Shown here: piece by piece, positions 6,391 through 10,208 of the stretch
Position numbering within the stretch: position 1 is the first letter of the stretch
Layout: every line of letters begins with the position of its first letter
Assembly (NCBI GenBank): GCA_030631975.1
Contig: DAOVKD010000012.1
Coordinates: 1 to 10,208, forward strand
Direction: 5' to 3'
DNA from: Candidatus Woesearchaeota archaeon
GTDB taxonomy: Archaea > Nanobdellota > Nanobdellia > Woesearchaeales > GW2011-AR4
DNA length: 10,208 nucleotides
Notes under the pieces: model-generated
Database searches by the model: none
Seen by the model: only the letters and a program-made list of their open reading frames with translations
What the model was told of the DNA's origin: nothing
Translations under genes and position numbers: made by a program

Positions 6391-7155
6391 ATGACAAAAG
6401 AAAATATGCAGCCAATGCACCAGTTAATGGGTTATGACAGGGCTATAACCATGTTCAGCCCTGACGGAAGATTACTGCAGGTAGAATATGCAAAAAAGAC
6501 TGTAAGGCAGGGCTCAACTGCTATAGCAATGGTATGTTCTGATGGAATATTGTTTGTTACAGACAAAAGGGTAATTGACAGCTTAGTTGTTCCAGAGGCT
6601 GTTGAGAAAATATGGCAGATAGATGAGCATATTGGCGCGACTGCATCAGGAATTTTGTCTGATGCAAGGGTTCTTATAGAACGCGCGCAGCTAAAAGCGC
6701 AGCAGCACAGGATTACTTATGACAGCCCGATTGAAACATCAACAATAATTAAGGACATCTGCGACTTAAAGCAGATATGCACTCAGAGCGGAGGTCTGCG
6801 GCCTTTTGGCGTTTCAATACTTGTTGCCGGAGTTGATAATGACAGTACACCAAGACTCTATGAAACAGACCCAACAGGAATATTTTTCCAGTATAAGGCA
6901 ACAGTCATTGGCGAAGGTGAAGTGGAGGTGGAGGAAATTCTGCATAAAGAGTACAATGAAAATTTAACAATAGATGAAGGATTTAAGTTATCATTAAAAG
7001 CCTTAAAGAAAGTCTTAGGGGACAATTTCAAGATTGAAAGAATAGATGCAGCTTATATTACCATCAAAGAAAAGAAGTTCAAAAAGTTTTCTAAGGAAAA
7101 AATAGAAAAGACTGCTGCAGATATCAAGGACATAAAAGAAAAGAAGAAAAAGTAA
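6391..7155 (+). CDS. psmA: Proteasome subunit alpha
   Basis: PsmA forms the heptameric outer rings of the 20S proteasome, controls substrate entry and docks the ATPase regulators (PAN or Cdc48-type). The family signature runs YDRAITMFSPDGRLLQVEYA (15-34), including the gate region and H0 helix. The middle part has SGILSDARVLIERAQ (86-100) and GGLRPFGVSILVAG (134-147). Lys73 in VEKI matches the pocket lysine (K66 in Thermoplasma) that receives the HbYX tail of the ATPase. At 254 residues it is about 20 longer than the Thermoplasma protein, because of a Lys-rich tail (about 226-254). The beta subunit is not in the window. Start ATG 6391 keeps a short pre-gate extension; Met6 or Met9 are alternatives. 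Confidence 0.95.
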   Translation: MTKENMQPMHQLMGYDRAITMFSPDGRLLQVEYAKKTVRQGSTAIAMVCSDGILFVTDKRVIDSLVVPEAVEKIWQIDEHIGATASGILSDARVLIERAQLKAQQHRITYDSPIETSTIIKDICDLKQICTQSGGLRPFGVSILVAGVDNDSTPRLYETDPTGIFFQYKATVIGEGEVEVEEILHKEYNENLTIDEGFKLSLKALKKVLGDNFKIERIDAAYITIKEKKFKKFSKEKIEKTAADIKDIKEKKKK

Positions 7156-7184
7156 AACCACCGTAAGTGGCGCCAAAAATTTAT

Positions 7185-7190
7185 GGAGGA
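7185..7190 (+). promoter_or_regulatory. Ribosome-binding site of the SBDS gene
   Basis: GGAGGA lies 11 bases before ATG 7202, which is rather far but is the strongest such match in the cluster. A small hairpin (CCAC 7158-7161, GTGG 7167-7170) lies just upstream in the same 46-base gap. Confidence 0.5.
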
Positions 7191-7201
7191 AATTTTTAAG
7201 C

Positions 7202-7903
7202 ATGGTTACTGTTGATGAAGCAGTTATTGCAAAGTTAAAGACACGCGGACAGAATTTCGAGGTTTTGGTTGACTGTAGCAGTGCAATAGCAGTAAGGGAA
7301 CGCAGGACAGTTAATATGAAAGATGTTCTTGCTGCATCAAAGGTTTTTACAGACGCAAAAAAGGGTTTGGAAGCATCTGAGAATGCTATGAAGCAGATTT
7401 TCCATACAGCGGATGCAGAAGAAGTCGCAAAGCAGATAATACTAAAAGGGGACCTGCAGTTAACCTCAGAGTACAGAAACAATCTGAGGGAAAACAAGAG
7501 AAAACAAATTATAAATATGATCCACAGGAACGGTGTTGATCCAACGACTCATGCGCCGCATCCTGTAAACAGGATTGAGAATGCATTGGAGGAGGTAAAG
7601 TTTCATGTTGATGAATTTACCTCAGTGGAAGAGCAGCTGCAGGATGCGTTAAAAAAATTAAAGCCGATCATCCCAATAAAGTTTGAGGTCAAGGAAATTG
7701 CGGTTAAGATAGGACCGGAATATGCCGCAAAAGCGTACTCAACTGTAAAAAAATACGGCAGAATATTAAGGGAAGAGTGGCAGAATAATGGCTACTGGGT
7801 TGCGGTTGTTGAGATGCCTGGAGGCATAGAAGAGGAATTTTACGAAAAGGTGAACAGCATTTGCCATGGAGAGGTTGAGGCAAAGGTTTTGAAAACAAAA
7901 TGA
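7202..7903 (+). CDS. sbds: Ribosome maturation protein SBDS (Sdo1 homologue)
   Basis: SBDS binds the large ribosomal subunit and acts in its late maturation; in eukaryotes it releases the anti-association factor eIF6 together with EFL1. The 233-residue product has the full three-domain length: the N-terminal FYSH domain (about 1-90, with ASKVFTDAKKGLEAS and LKGDLQLTSEYR), the helical middle domain with KRKQIINMIHRNGVDP (99-114) and HAPHPVNRIE (117-126), and the ferredoxin-like C-terminal domain (about 166-233) with REEWQNNGYW. No truncation or odd composition is seen. Its TGA overlaps the ATG of rrp4, which implies translational coupling and links ribosome maturation to the RNA exosome. Confidence 0.95.
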   Translation: MVTVDEAVIAKLKTRGQNFEVLVDCSSAIAVRERRTVNMKDVLAASKVFTDAKKGLEASENAMKQIFHTADAEEVAKQIILKGDLQLTSEYRNNLRENKRKQIINMIHRNGVDPTTHAPHPVNRIENALEEVKFHVDEFTSVEEQLQDALKKLKPIIPIKFEVKEIAVKIGPEYAAKAYSTVKKYGRILREEWQNNGYWVAVVEMPGGIEEEFYEKVNSICHGEVEAKVLKTK

Positions 7904-8601
7904 GCAAAATAAATGTAAAAGACAATGACATTGCAGTGCCAGGAGAGGTACTGGCTGTAGGAATGGATAGTTTTCCAGGAATAGGGACTTACAGGGAAGG
8001 GGAGAATATAATTGCTGCAAGGCTTGGATTAGCACAATTAGATGGAAGAACAATAAAACTCATTCCTTTATCTGGAAGATATATCCCAAAAAAATATGAC
8101 ACAATTATATGCGCTGTTATTGATGTAAATTTCAGCGGCTGGCGCCTGGATACAAACAGCCCTTATTCAGCTATGCTTTCCATGAAAGAGGCAACATCTC
8201 AATTTATAGCCCGCGGAGCAGACCTTACAAAATTCTATGCTATAGGTGATTATGTTTCATGCAAAATAATCAATGTGACAAGCCAAAAGCTTGTTGATGT
8301 AACAATGAAAGGAATGGGCCTGCGCAAATTAAAAGGCGGGAGAATAATAAATGTCGCAAGCAACAAGGTCCCAAGGATAATTGGCAAGCAGGGAAGCATG
8401 ATTTCCATGATAAAAGATGCAACAAAATGCAGCATTCTGGTTGGACAGAACGGGCTTATATGGATTGATGGAAGCCCGGAGGGTGAGTTGCTCGCTGTTA
8501 ATAGCATAAGGAAGATTGAAGAAGAGAGCCATTTATCTGGTTTGACTGATAGAGTTAAAGAGTTTTTGGAGAAGAACAAGGTTACAGTAAAAGCACAATA
8601 A
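7900..8601 (+). CDS. rrp4: Exosome complex RNA-binding protein Rrp4
   Basis: Rrp4 is one of the two alternative cap proteins of the archaeal exosome (the other is Csl4). It sits on the Rrp41/Rrp42 ring and guides RNA into the channel. The 233-residue protein has the expected three parts: an N-terminal beta domain (about 8-60, with VPGEVLAVG and YREGENIIAARLG), an S1 domain (about 65-137, with DVNFSGWRLD and IGDYVSCKI), and a KH domain (about 148-208) with IIGKQGSMI at 160-168, whose GKQG loop contacts RNA. Translation is coupled to the SBDS gene by a four-base ATGA overlap. A 104-base AT-rich gap follows before rrp41. Confidence 0.95.
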   Translation: MSKINVKDNDIAVPGEVLAVGMDSFPGIGTYREGENIIAARLGLAQLDGRTIKLIPLSGRYIPKKYDTIICAVIDVNFSGWRLDTNSPYSAMLSMKEATSQFIARGADLTKFYAIGDYVSCKIINVTSQKLVDVTMKGMGLRKLKGGRIINVASNKVPRIIGKQGSMISMIKDATKCSILVGQNGLIWIDGSPEGELLAVNSIRKIEEESHLSGLTDRVKEFLEKNKVTVKAQ

Positions 8602-8705
8602 TAAAGATTCAATGAAGTTAAGAAACACAATAGCAATTATTTGATTAAAATTAATTTACAATTAAAAATTAAACGCAATAAAAAAATAATAATAATGAAA
8701 ATAAA
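8602..8705. other. AT-rich gap inside the exosome cluster
   Basis: This is the longest gap in the cluster and is almost all A and T. It holds many TATA-like words, none clearly placed, and no ribosome-binding site. A five-codon open frame (ATG 8695, Met-Lys-Ile-Lys-stop) ends with TGA overlapping the rrp41 ATG, which could allow reinitiation. An internal promoter for rrp41-rrp42 is possible. Confidence 0.3.
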
Positions 8706-9419
8706 ATGACTTACAAAGAAAGGCTGGATAAAAGGAAATTTGATGAAGCAAGGAAGATAGAGGCAAAAGTAGGAGTCATACCAAATGCAGACGGCTCTGC
8801 TTATTTCAAGATAGGCAATACAGTAGCTTATGCAGCTGTTTATGGTCCAAGAAATCTGCATCCAAAATTTTTGCAGGATCCTTCGAGAGGAATATTAAGG
8901 TGTAATTACAATATGATGCCTTTCTCAAGCTCCTGGGGGAGAGTAAGGCCTGGCGGGAACAGAAGGTCAAAAGAAATTTCTTTAGTTACACAAAAGGCAT
9001 TATTGCCGGTGCTTGATTTGGAAGACTATCCTAATTCAGCAGTTGATGTTTTTATTGAATTGCCTCAGACAGAAGCTGGAAGCAGATGCGCTGGAATTTG
9101 TGCTGCATCAATGGCGCTGGCAGATGCAGGATTGGCTATGAAAGATTTGGTAGCTGCTGTTTCAGTTGGAAGAGTTGATGATGAGCTTGTTGTTGATCTG
9201 GATTACCAGGAAGAGGCGTATGAGGATGGTCCTGTTGCAGATATACCCATGGCTATGATGCCGAACCATGATAAAATTACTTTATTGCAGATGGATGGAT
9301 TAATTTCAAAAGACGATTTGAAGAAAGTGCTGGAGATGGGAAAGAAAGTGTTAAAGGATATTTATGAAGTGCAGAAAAAAGCATTGAAAGACAAGTACAA
9401 AACTGAGATAAAAAAATAA
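8706..9419 (+). CDS. rrp41: Exosome complex exonuclease Rrp41
   Basis: Rrp41 is the catalytic RNase PH-fold subunit of the exosome ring, degrading RNA 3'-5' with phosphate. The 237 residues show clear hallmarks: ADGSAYFKIG (28-37), AAVYGPRNLHPKFLQDPSR (43-61), RPGGNRRSKEIS with phosphate-binding Arg86-Arg87, LPQTEAGSRCAG (119-130) and TLLQMDG (192-198). The N-terminal DGR common in the family reads DKR (8-10). In the active-site loop, archaeal homologues have two Asp six residues apart (Sulfolobus D182 and D188). Here the second is Asp179 in ADIP, but the first aligns with Glu170, and about three residues (Asp174-Pro176) are inserted; Asp174 might replace it. The gene ends two bases before rrp42. 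No Shine-Dalgarno sequence precedes it. Confidence 0.93.
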   Translation: MTYKERLDKRKFDEARKIEAKVGVIPNADGSAYFKIGNTVAYAAVYGPRNLHPKFLQDPSRGILRCNYNMMPFSSSWGRVRPGGNRRSKEISLVTQKALLPVLDLEDYPNSAVDVFIELPQTEAGSRCAGICAASMALADAGLAMKDLVAAVSVGRVDDELVVDLDYQEEAYEDGPVADIPMAMMPNHDKITLLQMDGLISKDDLKKVLEMGKKVLKDIYEVQKKALKDKYKTEIKK

Positions 9420-9421
9420 TT

Positions 9422-10207
9422 ATGGTGTTTCAAATGAATAATGAATTAAGAGAACATGTAATAAAGCTTTTTGATTCGAATACAAGGCTGGATGGAAGAA
9501 AATTAACTGATTACAGGACTGTTAAAGTGGATGTTGATGTTACTGGCACTGCAGAAGGTTCTGCTAGGGTTAAGATTGGAAAAACAGATGTTATGGTGGG
9601 TGTAAAAGTAGAGGTTATGGAGCCTTATCCAGACGCTCCTGATCAAGGAAGCATAATGGTTGGCGCAGAGCTGCTGCCATTATCAAATCCTGATTTTGAA
9701 TTAGGGCCTCCTGGTCAGGAAGCAATAGAGCTTGCAAGACTTGTTGATAGAGGTATTAGAGAAAGCAAGTGTATGGATTTTAGGAAATTATGCATAAAGA
9801 AAGGAGAAAAAATGTGGATGATAATCATCGATATATGCACCATTAATGATGCTGGAAATTTATTTGATGCTTCTTCTCTGGCGGCTATTGCAGCTTTGAA
9901 AAACATGAAGTTTCCAGAGTATAAAGATGATGCAATAGATTACAACAAGAAAACAAGCAAATGCCTTGAGTTGAAAGACACACCGCTTTCAGTAACTGTA
10001 AGCAAGATTGGAGATAAATTTATTGTTGATCCAGACTCTGATGAGGAAAAGGTAATTGATGCAAGACTTACTGTTGCTTCATTGAGTGATGGAACATTAT
10101 GCGCTATGCAAAAAGGCGGAGACTATCCATTGACGGCAGAAGATGTAATGAAGATGGTTGACATTGGACTGGAAAAGGGAAATGAGTTGAGGAAGCTGGT
10201 GAAATAA
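9422..10207 (+). CDS. rrp42: Exosome complex component Rrp42
   Basis: Rrp42 is the non-catalytic RNase PH-fold partner that alternates with Rrp41 in the hexameric ring and helps bind RNA. From ATG 9422 the product is 261 residues, about family length, with RLDGRK (22-27), GPPGQEAIELARLVDRGI (95-112), MWMIIIDICTINDAGNLFDAS (131-151, in part) and ARLTVASLSDGTLCAMQKGG (about 214-233). The gene is complete; its TAA ends one base before the window end. A second in-frame ATG at 9434 is preceded by GGTG (9424-9427) with good spacing and may be the true start, removing four residues. The usual next gene in the superoperon, ribosomal protein L37Ae, would lie beyond the window. Confidence 0.93.
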   Translation: MVFQMNNELREHVIKLFDSNTRLDGRKLTDYRTVKVDVDVTGTAEGSARVKIGKTDVMVGVKVEVMEPYPDAPDQGSIMVGAELLPLSNPDFELGPPGQEAIELARLVDRGIRESKCMDFRKLCIKKGEKMWMIIIDICTINDAGNLFDASSLAAIAALKNMKFPEYKDDAIDYNKKTSKCLELKDTPLSVTVSKIGDKFIVDPDSDEEKVIDARLTVASLSDGTLCAMQKGGDYPLTAEDVMKMVDIGLEKGNELRKLVK

Positions 10208-10208
10208 A

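Noticed and set aside
7158..7170. Hairpin CCAC/GTGG between psmA and SBDS as a terminator
   Set aside because: The stem is only four pairs and no T-tract follows directly; the genes are probably co-transcribed.
7015..7497. Minus-strand open frame of 160 codons across psmA and SBDS
   Set aside because: It is antisense to two firmly identified genes, and its Leu/Phe-rich translation is what their complement produces.
1..10208. CRISPR arrays, insertion sequences, tRNA or rRNA genes
   Set aside because: No direct-repeat/spacer pattern, transposase frame, terminal inverted repeats or tRNA T-arm pattern was seen on either strand by eye.

Overview
The window looks like chromosomal DNA from an AT-rich archaeon, most likely a DPANN-type lineage of the Woesearchaeota/Pacearchaeota kind; the lineage is inferred, not proven. 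The archaeal signature is strong. A contiguous plus-strand cluster encodes RNase P protein Pop5, the proteasome alpha subunit, the SBDS ribosome-maturation factor, and exosome subunits Rrp4, Rrp41 and Rrp42, in the order known for the archaeal exosome/proteasome superoperon. TATA-like boxes lie about 25 bases before several start codons, which suggests leaderless transcripts. Shine-Dalgarno matches of the GGTG/GGAGG type appear only at some genes.

Left part (1-5730), accessory and cell-surface genes. A plus-strand lipoprotein of the alkaline-phosphatase/nucleotide-pyrophosphatase superfamily (248-2296) is followed by three minus-strand genes. These encode a multi-pass membrane protein with a His-Pro-His predicted mature N-terminus and a distant NicO/DsbD-like look (2440-3462), a small membrane-anchored four-cysteine protein (3741-4355), and a membrane-anchored protein made of four tandem repeats of about 89 residues (4411-5730). 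The last two are on the same strand 55 bases apart and probably form a transcription unit. Two intergenic gaps (2297-2439 and 3463-3740) hold start-less open stretches that read like protein and may be gene remnants.

Centre (5731-5956), a divergent promoter region. One TATA-like box faces left, positioned for leaderless transcription of the repeat protein. One faces right, positioned for leaderless transcription of pop5 from an ATG at 5957.

Right part (5957-10207), the RNA and protein quality-control cluster. Pop5 serves RNase P in tRNA 5' maturation. PsmA forms the outer rings of the 20S proteasome. SBDS acts in large-subunit ribosome maturation. Rrp4 is the RNA-binding cap of the exosome, and Rrp41 and Rrp42 form its hexameric phosphorolytic ring. 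SBDS and rrp4 overlap by ATGA, and rrp41 and rrp42 are 2 bases apart. The 104-base AT-rich gap before rrp41 may carry an internal promoter. All six genes are intact. The most unusual detail is the Rrp41 active-site loop, where the first of the two expected catalytic aspartates appears replaced or displaced and three residues are inserted.
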